DNA from: CANKHJ01 sp035556495
GTDB lineage: Bacteria; Pseudomonadota; Alphaproteobacteria; Rhizobiales; Xanthobacteraceae
Length of the DNA stretch: 64,000 nt
Direction of reading: 5' to 3'
Assembly (NCBI GenBank): GCA_035556495.1
Contig: DATMEW010000166.1
Span: forward strand, 1-64,000
Positions 17,149-26,675 of this stretch are shown here, one piece after another (within the stretch, counting starts at the first letter, position 1; each line of letters opens with the position of its first letter). The notes beneath the pieces were generated by a model. That model did no database searches. It was not told the origin of the DNA and saw only the letters and a list, made by a program, of their open reading frames with translations. Made by a program: the position numbers and the translations under genes.

Positions 17149-18897
17149 TTAGCTTCTTTCCTGGACGCTATAGCGCAGGCCGATCCAGCGGACGATGAGA
17201 CCCGCCACCAGGCTGAGGGCGACCAGGATCACGCCGATGACCGCAGCCGGCCCGAGAATGCCGCTCGCCAGGAACTCCAGTTGAAGGATCGACAGCGGCC
17301 GCGTCTGCCCGGTGCTGAGCAGCACGATGGCTCCGACCTGCCGGATCGACACCGCGAAGACCATCACGGCCATGACGGCGATCGCCGGCAGGGCCAGCGG
17401 CAGCAGAATGCTGCGGAAGGTCCGCAGCCAGCTTCCGCCGACCACCCGGCCCGCCTCCTCGATGTCGCTGCCGATTTGCAGCATCGCGACCTTGATGATC
17501 TGGGTGCCAAGGGTGATCGAGGCCAGAAAATTGGCGAGAACGATGATCCCAATCGTCCCGTAAAGTGGGCGCAGCAGCCCGACGTTGAGCACCATGGTCA
17601 GGAAGCCGAGGCTGAGGATGATGCCCGGCACGGTGGCGGGCAGCCAGCTCAGCAGGTCGAGATAGCCGCGCAGCGCGGTGCTGCGGCCGCGCACGGTACA
17701 ATAAGCGACAATCGTGTAGCACAGGACGGCGGCAAGCGCGCTGGCGAGGCCGATCGTGAGCGTATTGACGAGAGCGGTGGAGAAGGTGACGTCGGCGAAC
17801 AATGTGTGCCAATGGTCCGTCGTCCAGGGTTCGGCAAGGCTGAAGAAGCCGAACAGCTTCATGAAACTGCCGAGCACCAGCAGCGCCAGCGGCAGCACGC
17901 CGATGAAGCCCAGCGCCAGCACCATGGCCAGACACGACGGCCAGCGCAGCCAGCCCAGCGTCGCCGGCCCGCGGGCGCCGCGGCCGGTCACGACCACATA
18001 GCTGCGGCGGACCGAGATCCACCGTTGCAGGACGACGAGCGGCAGCATCACCATCAGGATCGACGAGGCGAGAATACCAGCCGCCTGAAGCTCCGGCGGG
18101 TCTTGCGCCATCAGCGTGTAAATCCGCGTGCTGTAGACGGTGAAATTCGCCGGAATGCCGAGGAACAGCTCGATCTCGAAGGACTCGAAGCTGCGGATCA
18201 GCGACATGACGAAGACGATCAGGATCGCCGGCAGCAGCGCCGGCACCACGATCCTGAAGAAGGTCTGCACCCGGCCGGCGCCGCAGATGCGCGCGGCCTC
18301 TTCCAATGCGCCATCGAAATTGCGGAAGGCCGGCGTCAGCAGCATCACCTTGACCGCGATCGCATAGGTGCTGAGATGGGCGAACACGATCCCCCAATAG
18401 GAATACATATCGAACGGCGCGGCCTCCACGAGGCCCCAGCGCAACAGAAAGCTGTTGGCCAGCCCGTAGGTCGGATCGAAGAACAGCAGCCAGCCGTTCA
18501 CCACGCCGAGCGCGGGCAGAAAGAACAGAATCCAGAAGCCGAATTCGAACACACCGCGCCCCGGAATATCGGTGCGGGCGAGCAGCCAGGAGATTCCGAC
18601 CGCCACCGGCATGCCGATGATCTGGACACCCGCGGCGACCTTCACCGTATTCCACAACGCCTCGAGGAGCCCAGGCTGGCGGAGCGCGTCCGCCCAGCTC
18701 TGCACGGCCACGCCCTTGGCGGCGGTGCCGAAGAAGCTGCCATAGACGACGCTCGCGAGCGGATACAGGATCAGGAATGTCAGGGCCAGCGCCACGAGAA
18801 CCGCAGGCAGGTGTCCGCCATGACGGCGGATGAGGCGTAAGGCCAGCGGGGTCTCCACCGGCGGCGCGCCGGCTTCCAGATGTGCGGACGCAGTCAC
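17149..18897 (-). CDS. ABC transporter permease, fused Fe(III)/FbpB type
   Basis: A 582-residue inner-membrane permease made of two binding-protein-dependent permease domains in one chain (about 12 helices), as in FbpB/ThiP-type importers. Each half carries an EAA-like loop (EEAARICGAGRVQTFFRIV and EEAGRVVGGSWLRTFRSIL) that contacts the ATPase. The GTG at 18897 is chosen because AAGGAGG lies five bases upstream; the frame is open to 19020 but without such a site. It is the last gene of the catabolic operon, 64 bases after the ATPase gene. With the receptor at 23393 and the ATPase it forms a complete importer, probably for the operon's aromatic substrate rather than iron. Confidence 0.92.
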   Translation of the reverse strand: MTASAHLEAGAPPVETPLALRLIRRHGGHLPAVLVALALTFLILYPLASVVYGSFFGTAAKGVAVQSWADALRQPGLLEALWNTVKVAAGVQIIGMPVAVGISWLLARTDIPGRGVFEFGFWILFFLPALGVVNGWLLFFDPTYGLANSFLLRWGLVEAAPFDMYSYWGIVFAHLSTYAIAVKVMLLTPAFRNFDGALEEAARICGAGRVQTFFRIVVPALLPAILIVFVMSLIRSFESFEIELFLGIPANFTVYSTRIYTLMAQDPPELQAAGILASSILMVMLPLVVLQRWISVRRSYVVVTGRGARGPATLGWLRWPSCLAMVLALGFIGVLPLALLVLGSFMKLFGFFSLAEPWTTDHWHTLFADVTFSTALVNTLTIGLASALAAVLCYTIVAYCTVRGRSTALRGYLDLLSWLPATVPGIILSLGFLTMVLNVGLLRPLYGTIGIIVLANFLASITLGTQIIKVAMLQIGSDIEEAGRVVGGSWLRTFRSILLPLALPAIAVMAVMVFAVSIRQVGAIVLLSTGQTRPLSILQLEFLASGILGPAAVIGVILVALSLVAGLIVRWIGLRYSVQERS

Positions 18898-18961
18898 CGC
18901 CCCCTCCTTCGCGCTGACACGCGATCCATAATCCACATGCAACCCATGAGCCGGCGGCGCG

Positions 18962-20080
18962 TCATGCGGCCCCCAGCGGCACGACCGCGCCGCTATGCCA
19001 GAGTTGCAGATTCCCGGCATCCAGCACGATTGCGACAGGCTCGCCCTCGACCCAGTCCCGCCCCGTCGGCAATGTCATCGTGACGGACTGGCCGCCGACG
19101 CTGAGATGCGCCTCGAAGGTGTCGCCGTTAAAGAGAAGATCGACGATGCGTCCGGTCAGGGCAGCCGGCGCGGCATTCGCCGCAAGCGGCGTGACGCTGA
19201 CATATTCGGGGCGGATCGAAACCTCGACCTCCTCTCCGCCCGACAGCGCCGGCGCGGAGCCGGGGATGGCGATCACGCCCGCCCCTTCGTCCAGGGCGAT
19301 CGCCAACCCGCCATCCCGGACCACGCGGCCGCGCAGGGCGAAGGCCCGGCCGAGGAAGTCCCTGACGAAACGCGTCGCCGGCTTCTTGTAGATGTCCCGC
19401 GGCGTGCCGACCTGCTCGACGCGCCCGTCGCGCATGATAGCGATCCTGTCGGCGATGCTGAGCGCCTCGGTCTGGTCATGGGTCACGAAAAAGCCGGTCA
19501 TCTCGACCTTGCGGCGCAGCGCTTTCAGCTCCAGCCGCATCTGGACGCGAAGCTGGGCGTCGAGATTGCTGAAAGGCTCGTCGAACAGCATCAGCGCCGG
19601 CTCGTAGATCAGGGCGCGCGCGAGCGCGACACGCTGCTGCTGGCCGCCGCTGAGCTGGGTGATGAGGCGGCCGCCGAGATCGCCGAGGCCGATCAGCGTC
19701 AGGACACGGGCGGCCCGTTCGTCGATTTCCGGCCGCGCTACCTTACGGATGCGCAAGGGATAGGAGACATTCTCGCGCACGGTCATATGCGGCCACAGCG
19801 CATAGGACTGGAACACCATGCCGACATTGCGCCGCTCGGGGGGCAGGCTGACGCCGCGTGTGGCGGACACGAGAATGCGATCTCGATGGCGGATCTCACC
19901 GCCATCGGGCGCGGCAAGGCCGGCGACCATGCGCAGCGTGGTAGTCTTGCCGCAGCCACTCGGCCCCAGCAGCGCGACGATCTCGCCACGCTGCAATTCC
20001 AGCGAGACATTCTTCACCACGGCCTTGTCGCCGAAATGCTTGCTCAGGCCATCGATGACAAGTTCGCGCGTCTGCTCCAC
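18962..20080 (-). CDS. ABC transporter ATP-binding protein (PotA/FbpC type)
   Basis: A 372-residue ATPase that powers the adjacent permease. Motifs are Walker A GPSGCGKT (39-46), signature LSGGQQQR (143-150), Walker B LMLFDEP (163-169) and the switch histidine in FFVTHDQTEAL. The C-terminal third is a TOBE domain (SIRPEYVSVTPLAAN onward), typical of the spermidine/iron/sugar importer ATPases. The start ATG has AGGAGG upstream. It sits between the Rieske oxygenase and permease genes in the same orientation. Confidence 0.95.
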   Translation of the reverse strand: MEQTRELVIDGLSKHFGDKAVVKNVSLELQRGEIVALLGPSGCGKTTTLRMVAGLAAPDGGEIRHRDRILVSATRGVSLPPERRNVGMVFQSYALWPHMTVRENVSYPLRIRKVARPEIDERAARVLTLIGLGDLGGRLITQLSGGQQQRVALARALIYEPALMLFDEPFSNLDAQLRVQMRLELKALRRKVEMTGFFVTHDQTEALSIADRIAIMRDGRVEQVGTPRDIYKKPATRFVRDFLGRAFALRGRVVRDGGLAIALDEGAGVIAIPGSAPALSGGEEVEVSIRPEYVSVTPLAANAAPAALTGRIVDLLFNGDTFEAHLSVGGQSVTMTLPTGRDWVEGEPVAIVLDAGNLQLWHSGAVVPLGAA

Positions 20081-20165
20081 GGACTTCCTCCTTTGACGGT
20101 GCCAGGCAGCAGCCGCTCATGCCTCGTTGTCGCTCTGCCGGCCGGATCGCATTCCGGCGCAAGGT

Positions 20166-21491
20166 TCAGCCACCTGCCGACACGCCCGCTGATGCTTCCT
20201 CCGCCACGGCCGGATCGAGCTGATAAATATTCTCCCGACCCAGCGCCTCGCAAAGTTCGTTGCCATCGACGCTCGCCTCGACCTGCTGCGCCATGACGAC
20301 GACATCGGAGAAATCGGCCTCCTGCGGCGCGCGCACCACGCCGCGCGGGTCGGCGCCCGTCTCCAGGCCGGCGACAGCCTCCAGCAGTTGGCGCCGCATC
20401 CGGACGATAGCGACATCGGAGGTTGCAAGAAACTCGCACGAACGGTCGTGGATGGGGCCTTGCGATTCCGTCACGAACAGGTCGTGGACCGGAAAGACAT
20501 AGCCCATGCCGGTATAGGTCTTTTCCCGCATGTCCCGGCGATCCTGCTGGTAGCGATTCTCCGCGTTGCGGCGCGGCCGGTCGCCCTCGGCTTTCTCGGA
20601 ATTATAGGCCGCGACAATGGCCTCCTTGGCCATCGGCTTCTTGGAGTGGAACATGAATTCGTAGCGCCAGTGGCTTTCGTCATCGATGGGCACCTGCCAG
20701 TTCATGGTGCAGCCGCCGCGCCCCAGATGGGATTCGCTGCCGGCAATCGCGCAGGCATTGGGCATGACAAAATTGGTGACGCGCAGAATCTTCTCGGACG
20801 GGTTCTCGGCGGTCCGTTCCGCGAAGATGCGGATGCCGAAGCGGGTATCGGCAATGCTGAGCCGCGGCGCGCCGTTGGCGTGCATCGTGCGCATGGACTT
20901 CTGCCGCGACGCCGGCAGATGCGCCGTATCGTGGCGATGCAGATAGGACGTGTGGACGGGATCGACGTCCCCCTCAAGGGCCTGAAGCCAGTTGCAGGCC
21001 GAGTGCCACCGCTCGGTCAACCGATAGGCATCGGGCGCAACGACGGCCGGAAAGCGGGGAAATTCCGGCGGCTCGCCCGGCCCCATATAGGCCCAGACCG
21101 CCCCGCCGGCCTCCATCACCGGATAAGCGATCTGCCGCACCTTGTCGCGGTTGACGCCGCCCTCGGGCTCGCCCGGCTGATCGAGACAACGGCCGCTCCG
21201 GTCGAACAGCCAGCCATGATAAACGCAGCGCAGCCCGCCATCCTCGACCCGGCCGAAGCTGAGATCGGCGCAGCGATGGGCGCATTTGGCGCCCAGCAGG
21301 CCGAGCATGCCGTTGTCGTCGCGAAACAGGACCAGATTCTCGCCCATCACGCGGACCGGCGCCGGGTCCTCGCCGACATCGCGCACCAGCGCCACGGGCT
21401 GCCAGAAGCGCCGGAGAAGATCTCCCCCCGGGGTGCCGGGCCCGGTGCGCGTCAGCATCTCAACGGTGTAGCGCCCGCGACTCTCCTGCAT
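20166..21491 (-). CDS. Rieske non-heme iron oxygenase, phthalate-dioxygenase type
   Basis: A 441-residue terminal oxygenase that hydroxylates or O-demethylates an aromatic acid using electrons from a reductase. The Rieske cluster ligands are C70, H72, C89 and H92 (KCAHRCADL and CVYHGW). Mononuclear iron ligands fit H179 and H184 in DVDPVHTSYLH. Length and sequence character match the single-subunit phthalate 4,5-dioxygenase group. No ferredoxin-reductase gene is visible in the operon, so electrons must come from a partner encoded elsewhere. It lies 102 bases after the FAD hydroxylase gene. The exact substrate is not readable. Confidence 0.9.
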   Translation of the reverse strand: MQESRGRYTVEMLTRTGPGTPGGDLLRRFWQPVALVRDVGEDPAPVRVMGENLVLFRDDNGMLGLLGAKCAHRCADLSFGRVEDGGLRCVYHGWLFDRSGRCLDQPGEPEGGVNRDKVRQIAYPVMEAGGAVWAYMGPGEPPEFPRFPAVVAPDAYRLTERWHSACNWLQALEGDVDPVHTSYLHRHDTAHLPASRQKSMRTMHANGAPRLSIADTRFGIRIFAERTAENPSEKILRVTNFVMPNACAIAGSESHLGRGGCTMNWQVPIDDESHWRYEFMFHSKKPMAKEAIVAAYNSEKAEGDRPRRNAENRYQQDRRDMREKTYTGMGYVFPVHDLFVTESQGPIHDRSCEFLATSDVAIVRMRRQLLEAVAGLETGADPRGVVRAPQEADFSDVVVMAQQVEASVDGNELCEALGRENIYQLDPAVAEEASAGVSAGG

Positions 21492-21593
21492 GGGTTTTCT
21501 CCCTCAAGTATTTCCAAACGGAAGGAATTAGATCGAACCGGACCTGTCAACGCCGCCGGGACCGGCGAACATCCGGAAACCCGCGACAAGCAT

Positions 21594-23294
21594 TCAGGGC
21601 GCCACCATCGTTCCGATTTCGTCCGGTGCGCCCGCCGCCGCTGCGGACAGCCGGGCCGGCGGCGCCGCATCGGCGCCGCAAATCCGCTCCGCCAGGGCAG
21701 CGCAATCCTGCGGACAGACATCCCCGCGCCACGCCACATGGCCGTCCGGCCGGACGAGAACGAGACGCCGCTCATACAGGCGCGCGATATCCGGGTCGGT
21801 GATGGCAACAACGCGCAGCGGAATGCTCCGCGTTGCCAACGCCCGTTCTAGCGGCGCGCTCGGCGCGTCGTCCGCACCGAACTTCAGCAGCACGAAGCCA
21901 TGGCCGAACAGGTCGAGAGTCGAACGGCCATCAGCCAGCCAGGCATGGGGCGCGCGGCCGCCCGGACGGCTGGACGGCTGGTAACGGACAATCGTGTCCT
22001 CCGGCGCCGGCGTGCCGTCGGGCCAGCAGATCGGCGAAGGATCGTAGCGATAGCCGAGCGCGGTCCCGTCCGTGAGGAAGGTGCGGGTGCGCTTGTCCCG
22101 AATCCAGGCCGCGAGTTCGGCGCGCGCCGTCTCGCCCGTCTCGCCGTCCTCCTCCAGCCGTTCATCGGCGGTGGTGGCGATGGTGGCTTCGAAATTCTCG
22201 GCGGCCTGACGCACGTTGCGCAGCGCGATCGGCCGGCGTTCGACTTCGTAGCTGCCCAGCAGGCCGGGGCTGCCCCAGCCCTCCAGCATGGCGGCCAGTT
22301 TCCAGCCGAGATCGACGGCATCGCCGAGTCCGGTGTTCATGCCGAATCCGCCGGACGGCGTGTTGAGATGGGCGGCATCGCCAGCAAGAAATACACGGGC
22401 GCTGCCATAGGAATCGGCGACGAGATCGCGGGCAACCCATGGCACCGCTGAGATCATCTCATGCGGCACGTCCCGCCCCAGCAGACGGCGCAGAATGGCG
22501 GCGCCGTCCACGCTCTGCGGATTTTCGTAGACCTCCTTGCCACGCAGACCGACCCGCCACAGGTCTCGCCCGTCCAGCGCGACCAGACTTGCCCAGAGGC
22601 CGGTGCGGTCAACGAAAAAATACATCGAAGCATCGCCCATGATGTGGTGCGACGACAGGTTTGGAATGCGGAAGAACAGGTTGAGATTGTAATCGAGCAC
22701 CGGCTTGCCGGTCATGCCGATTCCGAGTGTCTGGCGGATGCCGCTGCGCCCGCCGCAGCAGGCCACGAGATAGCGGCAGCGAATTTCGCTCACGGTGTCG
22801 GTGACGAGATCCCGCACCGTCGCGACGACATGATCGTCGTGCTCCACGAAGCTCTCGAAGCGGCATTGCTGACGGACGGTCACGCCTTCGAAACCCGCGG
22901 CCCGGTCACGCAGAATCGGGTCCAGCCAAATCTGGTTGCAACGCTGCGGCCGCTCCGGGCTTAGCGTGGAAGCTCCCCGGCCGCCGTGCCCCGAGCGTTC
23001 GATGTGCAGAATCCGATGGCTGTTGAGCCCCGTGAGATAAAGCACGTCATGAGAAAAATCCTCGGGTGTTCCCGCTTCACGAACTTTGTCGGCAATGCCC
23101 CAGCGCCGGCAGAATTCCATCGTGCGGGCATTCTCGGCATTGGCACGCGGATGGGTCAGCGTGCCATCGCCCTGCTCCACCACCAGGCACTGGTGCCCGC
23201 GCCAGCCGAGGTCCGCCGCCAGCGCCAGCCCCACCGGCCCGCCGCCGACGATCAGCACAGGGACATCGCACCGGTCGAACGTCACGTCACTCAT
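21594..23294 (-). CDS. FAD-dependent aromatic hydroxylase (PheA/MhpA-like)
   Basis: A 566-residue class A flavoprotein monooxygenase that would hydroxylate a phenolic ring with NAD(P)H and oxygen. The dinucleotide fold IVGGGPVGLALAADLGWRG is near residue 15, and the second FAD motif is GDAAHLNTPSGGFGMNTGLG. The remaining C-terminal part, with RPDGHVAWRGD, resembles the thioredoxin-like domain of phenol hydroxylases. The ATG at 23294 follows AGGAAGACAAGGA; the frame is open to 23372 but the upstream part is not family-like. It lies between the receptor and Rieske genes. By context it may form gentisate (2,5-dihydroxybenzoate) or a precursor of it. Confidence 0.92.
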   Translation of the reverse strand: MSDVTFDRCDVPVLIVGGGPVGLALAADLGWRGHQCLVVEQGDGTLTHPRANAENARTMEFCRRWGIADKVREAGTPEDFSHDVLYLTGLNSHRILHIERSGHGGRGASTLSPERPQRCNQIWLDPILRDRAAGFEGVTVRQQCRFESFVEHDDHVVATVRDLVTDTVSEIRCRYLVACCGGRSGIRQTLGIGMTGKPVLDYNLNLFFRIPNLSSHHIMGDASMYFFVDRTGLWASLVALDGRDLWRVGLRGKEVYENPQSVDGAAILRRLLGRDVPHEMISAVPWVARDLVADSYGSARVFLAGDAAHLNTPSGGFGMNTGLGDAVDLGWKLAAMLEGWGSPGLLGSYEVERRPIALRNVRQAAENFEATIATTADERLEEDGETGETARAELAAWIRDKRTRTFLTDGTALGYRYDPSPICWPDGTPAPEDTIVRYQPSSRPGGRAPHAWLADGRSTLDLFGHGFVLLKFGADDAPSAPLERALATRSIPLRVVAITDPDIARLYERRLVLVRPDGHVAWRGDVCPQDCAALAERICGADAAPPARLSAAAAGAPDEIGTMVAP

Positions 23295-23392
23295 TCCTTG
23301 TCTTCCTGTCTGGCGAATCCGGAGGGCAGGACGGCCGCGCCGGAGCGGCGGCCGCCTCGTCCTCCGGTTCAAAGCTCCGGTCTGGCCGCCGC

Positions 23393-24511
23393 TCAGGGGC
23401 GCAGCGCGCGGATGAAGTCCTGAGTCTTTGCCTTGTCGGCGACGAGCGCCTCGCGCTGCGCGGCGATGTAGCTCTCACCCTTGGCCGGCAAGCCGGACGG
23501 GTCGATCGGCTCCACATCGGCTCGGATCGTGTTCCACTGGTCGGCCTTGACGTAGTCCCGCAGCACGTCCCGCGTCAGAATCCAGTTGGCGAACAGCTTG
23601 GCCGCGTTGGGATTGGGCGCACGGTCGATCAGCGCCAGCACCGCGCCCCCGGTGGTCTCGTAAGCCGTGGTAGCGGTGTTGCCGAGCCGGCGGAAGTCGA
23701 ACTTCAGGCCGGCCGCGCGATACTGCGCCGCCTCACGGTCAAGCGCGACGCCGAGCACGAAGGCTGCGGACTCGCGCACCATGGCTTCCACCGCCTGCCC
23801 GGTGTTGCGGAAGAATTTGGAGTCCTGATCGACGATCACGCGCTTCATGTCGTCGTCGCCGATCACCTTGTGGAGAAACACCGCATCGTTGCTGCCCGGC
23901 CCGCCGATGCGCGGATCGAACCATGCGATCTTGCCCTTGTATTCCGGCTCCAGCAGAACCTTGATGCCGAGCTTCTCGACCTTCTCCGGCGATACCAGCT
24001 TGGCGTTGTAGAACGGGCTCACGGTCTGCTGGAACGGCGTGAACAGCCGCCGGCCTTCATCGGCGAAAGCCTGATCCAGCGGCAGCCGCCAGGTCTCGGG
24101 CGCGGTCAGCTCAGGCAGGACCCATGCGTCCCGGACCGAGTTGAATACGCCCTCGCGCGCGAGCTGATAGACCGCGACATTGGGGCCACTGAAGAACACA
24201 TCCCAGAGATAGTTGCCGGCCTCGCGCTCGGCGCGGATGCGGTTGCTCCACTGGAAGCCGGCGGCCGCGGTGAACTGCATCTTGATGTCGGGAAAGTCCC
24301 GGCTCCAGCGTTCAAGCAGGAAGGCCCGGCTGGGAACGCTGATCGGCCCGCCGAGCACCAACACGCCCTCCTTCTTCGCAGCCGCGACGAGCGCATCCCA
24401 CTGGGGGCTCTGCGCCGCCGCCGGGCCGCCGGCCGCCAAGCCAAACGCCGCCACGGCCGCAGCCGCAACCATCTTGCCGATCGCGCGCAAAGACAGACTT
24501 CCTTGTTTCAT
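23393..24511 (-). CDS. ABC transporter solute-binding protein, Fe(III)-family type
   Basis: A 372-residue periplasmic receptor of the family 1 (Fe(III)/spermidine-like) group. It has a signal peptide (AIGKMVAAAAVAAFGLAAGG) ending in AAAQS, then the start of the mature domain WDALVAAAKKEGVLVLGGPI. The segment SPEKVEKLGIKVLLEPEYKG followed by KIAWFDPR is typical of the family. The iron-binding tyrosine pair of true ferric receptors is not obvious, and its place in a ring-cleavage operon suggests an organic ligand. It completes the importer with the ATPase and permease further along. Confidence 0.9.
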   Translation of the reverse strand: MKQGSLSLRAIGKMVAAAAVAAFGLAAGGPAAAQSPQWDALVAAAKKEGVLVLGGPISVPSRAFLLERWSRDFPDIKMQFTAAAGFQWSNRIRAEREAGNYLWDVFFSGPNVAVYQLAREGVFNSVRDAWVLPELTAPETWRLPLDQAFADEGRRLFTPFQQTVSPFYNAKLVSPEKVEKLGIKVLLEPEYKGKIAWFDPRIGGPGSNDAVFLHKVIGDDDMKRVIVDQDSKFFRNTGQAVEAMVRESAAFVLGVALDREAAQYRAAGLKFDFRRLGNTATTAYETTGGAVLALIDRAPNPNAAKLFANWILTRDVLRDYVKADQWNTIRADVEPIDPSGLPAKGESYIAAQREALVADKAKTQDFIRALRP

Positions 24512-24639
24512 GCGATGATCCTCCCGTTGCCCTCACACCCATCTTCACGATGGGCTCCTTATGTCTCCATCCGGAGATATTGGGCCATGGCGGCCGCGCC
24601 TGCACGAGCCGAACGATGCCGGCGTGCAAACCCTCGTTG

Positions 24640-25506
24640 TTATTGCCGCCCGCGCACCGCGACCACAGCCGACCCCACCCCTTCCAGCGTGACCGCCATG
24701 CTGTCGCCGGGCCGGACCGGCCCGACGCCGTCGCAGGTTCCGGTCATGATGATGTCCCCCGGATGGAGCGTGTAGAACGAAGCGGCCCAGGCAATCTGCT
24801 TCGCGACGGGGATGATCATGTCGCGGGTGTTGGCCGCCTGACGCACCTCCCCGTTCACCGCCAGCGAGAAATCAAGCGAGTCCGGATTCGCGATCTCGTC
24901 GGCCGTGACCAGCCAGGGACCGAGCACCGCATAAGTGTCGAGCGACTTGCGGAAGCTGCGATCCTCCTTGCCCCGGACCACCATATCCAGCGCTATGGCA
25001 TAGCCGGCGACATAGTCCAGCGCTTCGTCTTCGGAGATATCGACGCAGGTGCGGCCGATGACGACGCCCAGCTCCGCCTCGTGATCGGTGCGCCGGTCGG
25101 CATGGCGGATCTCGATGCCTTCGCCGGTGCCGACCAGTGAACTGTTGGCCTTCAGGAACAAGCCCATCTCCTCGATGGCGCGCACCTTGCCGCCGGAATG
25201 GACCGAAATCTCCGCATCGCGCTTGGCTTCTTCGACATGGGCACGATAGTTCGCCGGCGTGCCGATGATCTTGCCGGGATTGGCGACCGGACTTTTGAAG
25301 CACACGCTTCCCAGCGGCCGCGGCTGCGCCGCATCGGCCGCCGCCTCCATATGGGGCATCAGTTCGGCCAGATGGGCGATAAGCTGATCGCCGAGCGGCA
25401 CAGGATAACGCAGCGGCGGCAGACGGTCGAGCACGACGGTCACATCGTGCATGCCATCGGCCCGCACCAGCCCGATGCGATCGTCATCGAAGCGGCAGAT
25501 TTTCAT
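24640..25506 (-). CDS. Fumarylacetoacetate hydrolase family protein
   Basis: A 288-residue metal-dependent C-C hydrolase or isomerase. The metal site is in DHEAELGVVIGRTCVDISED, with the partner aspartate in YVAGYAIALDMV and the C-terminal signature GDIIMTGTCDGVGPVRPGDS. In gentisate pathways proteins of this family act as maleylpyruvate or fumarylpyruvate hydrolase, releasing pyruvate. Its start codon overlaps the stop of the gentisate dioxygenase gene by four bases (ATGA type), so the two are translationally coupled. No glutathione-dependent isomerase gene is visible, which favours direct hydrolysis of maleylpyruvate. Confidence 0.92.
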   Translation of the reverse strand: MKICRFDDDRIGLVRADGMHDVTVVLDRLPPLRYPVPLGDQLIAHLAELMPHMEAAADAAQPRPLGSVCFKSPVANPGKIIGTPANYRAHVEEAKRDAEISVHSGGKVRAIEEMGLFLKANSSLVGTGEGIEIRHADRRTDHEAELGVVIGRTCVDISEDEALDYVAGYAIALDMVVRGKEDRSFRKSLDTYAVLGPWLVTADEIANPDSLDFSLAVNGEVRQAANTRDMIIPVAKQIAWAASFYTLHPGDIIMTGTCDGVGPVRPGDSMAVTLEGVGSAVVAVRGRQ

Positions 25507-26546
25507 TGGACCTCCCCGCCGTTCGTTCCAGCGGTCTTGCCGTCAATCTCCTCGCTCAGCAGGTCCAGGCGGCGCAGGATCTCCCGATCCGACACTAGAA
25601 ATAGCCGGCTGCGCGCCGCCGCATCATGGGTGATCCACACCCCCTTGGGCAGGGTGAGGATATCCTTCTCCCGCCATTCCAGGACATCGTCGCCGATCCG
25701 GCTGCGGCCCTCGCCCTCCACGACGACGGCGATGCTCTCTGCACTGGAGCGAACCGGCAGGGTCGGCCGGCCGGGCTCCAACTCCATCACCGAACAGTCG
25801 ATCAGCGACATGACCGGCCCGCCAGTGAGCGGATTGACGTAACGCACCCGGCGGCTGCCATCGGCCGCGAACGGCGCGAATTGCAGCGCCTGCTTCACCC
25901 AGGCCCAGGGATAACGGAACACCGGCGAATGGTCCGCCGGCGGCAGCCCCTCCGGCACTACATTCGGCACGACGCACACTTCGTCCCCCGGCATCTCGGG
26001 CCGCGCGGGCGCCGGGCCGTGCTGAAAATCGGCCGTACCCAGATGGCGATGCAGCGGCACGTCGAGCGCATCGAACCAGACGATACGCCCCTGGCCTTCG
26101 TGCCTGTGCTCGTGCCAGCACCCGCCCGGCGTCAGCAGGAAATCGCCTTCCTCCATCGCACAACGGCGGCCATCAACAACGGTCACCGCGCCGGAGCCCT
26201 GCATCACGAAACGCAGCGCGTTCATCGAATGGCGGTGCGGCCGCGCCGCCTCCCCCGGCAGCAGGACCTGAAGCCCTCCCGTGAGGTTTCGCGTCGTGGT
26301 GTCGCCGGAGCTGAAACAGGGATTGGCGAGATTGAGAACCCGGCGTTCCGCCGCAGCCATGCCGGTCGCCTCAATGGCGCGGTCGATCAGCGGCTCCATC
26401 TGGCGCCAGCGCCAAATATGGGCGGGCTCCGCCATCTTCTCGCGATGCGCGACGGTGCTGCGCCACAGCGCCGAGACATGAGCCTCGCGCCAGATGGCGT
26501 CGTCCACGCATTCGCTTTCAGCCGCGCCAACGGTATCCGCCTGCAT
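25503..26546 (-). CDS. Gentisate 1,2-dioxygenase-like bicupin
   Basis: A 347-residue ring-cleaving Fe(II) dioxygenase with two cupin domains. The N-terminal cupin shows the metal ligands H104 and H106 (PHRHSMNALRFVMQG) and H145/H147 region (GGCWHEHRHEG), with GDFLLTP between them, matching gentisate or salicylate 1,2-dioxygenases. The second cupin (residues ~255-330, IAVVVEGEGRSRIGD) is weaker, as usual. The ATG at 26546 is used; GGGGAGG is very near it, and a TTG at 26558 is the alternative. It is the first enzyme gene of the operon after the MarR gene. Its product would be maleylpyruvate if the substrate is gentisate. Confidence 0.9.
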   Translation of the reverse strand: MQADTVGAAESECVDDAIWREAHVSALWRSTVAHREKMAEPAHIWRWRQMEPLIDRAIEATGMAAAERRVLNLANPCFSSGDTTTRNLTGGLQVLLPGEAARPHRHSMNALRFVMQGSGAVTVVDGRRCAMEEGDFLLTPGGCWHEHRHEGQGRIVWFDALDVPLHRHLGTADFQHGPAPARPEMPGDEVCVVPNVVPEGLPPADHSPVFRYPWAWVKQALQFAPFAADGSRRVRYVNPLTGGPVMSLIDCSVMELEPGRPTLPVRSSAESIAVVVEGEGRSRIGDDVLEWREKDILTLPKGVWITHDAAARSRLFLVSDREILRRLDLLSEEIDGKTAGTNGGEVQ

Positions 26547-26566
26547 GCGCCTCCCCAAACCAGATT

Positions 26567-26583
26567 ACGGCGTTTTTCGCCGT
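26567..26583. promoter_or_regulatory. Palindrome in the operon leader, possible operator
   Basis: ACGGCG-TTTTT-CGCCGT is a perfect inverted repeat 20 bases upstream of the gentisate dioxygenase start, between it and the MarR gene. MarR-family proteins bind palindromes in such positions, so it is a candidate operator; it could equally be a weak hairpin. Confidence 0.35.
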
Positions 26584-26675
26584 TCGATAAATCTTACAAT
26601 GAAAATAAATCGAGAAATCTGGCGGTGGCAAGCGAAAAATGGCGGCCGATGAGGTTTACGTTGCGAGATAAGGCT

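Noticed and set aside
17107..18840. A 577-codon plus-strand frame opposite the ABC permease
   Set aside because: It is antisense to a clear permease gene, is composed of D/H/R/Q-rich text typical of shadow frames in GC-rich DNA, and has no domain.
20388..21851. A 487-codon plus-strand frame opposite the Rieske oxygenase
   Set aside because: The minus-strand gene has all Rieske ligands; this frame is a shadow.
23066..24775. A 569-codon plus-strand frame opposite the solute-binding protein
   Set aside because: The opposite strand has a full receptor with signal peptide; this frame has no motif and no ribosome site.
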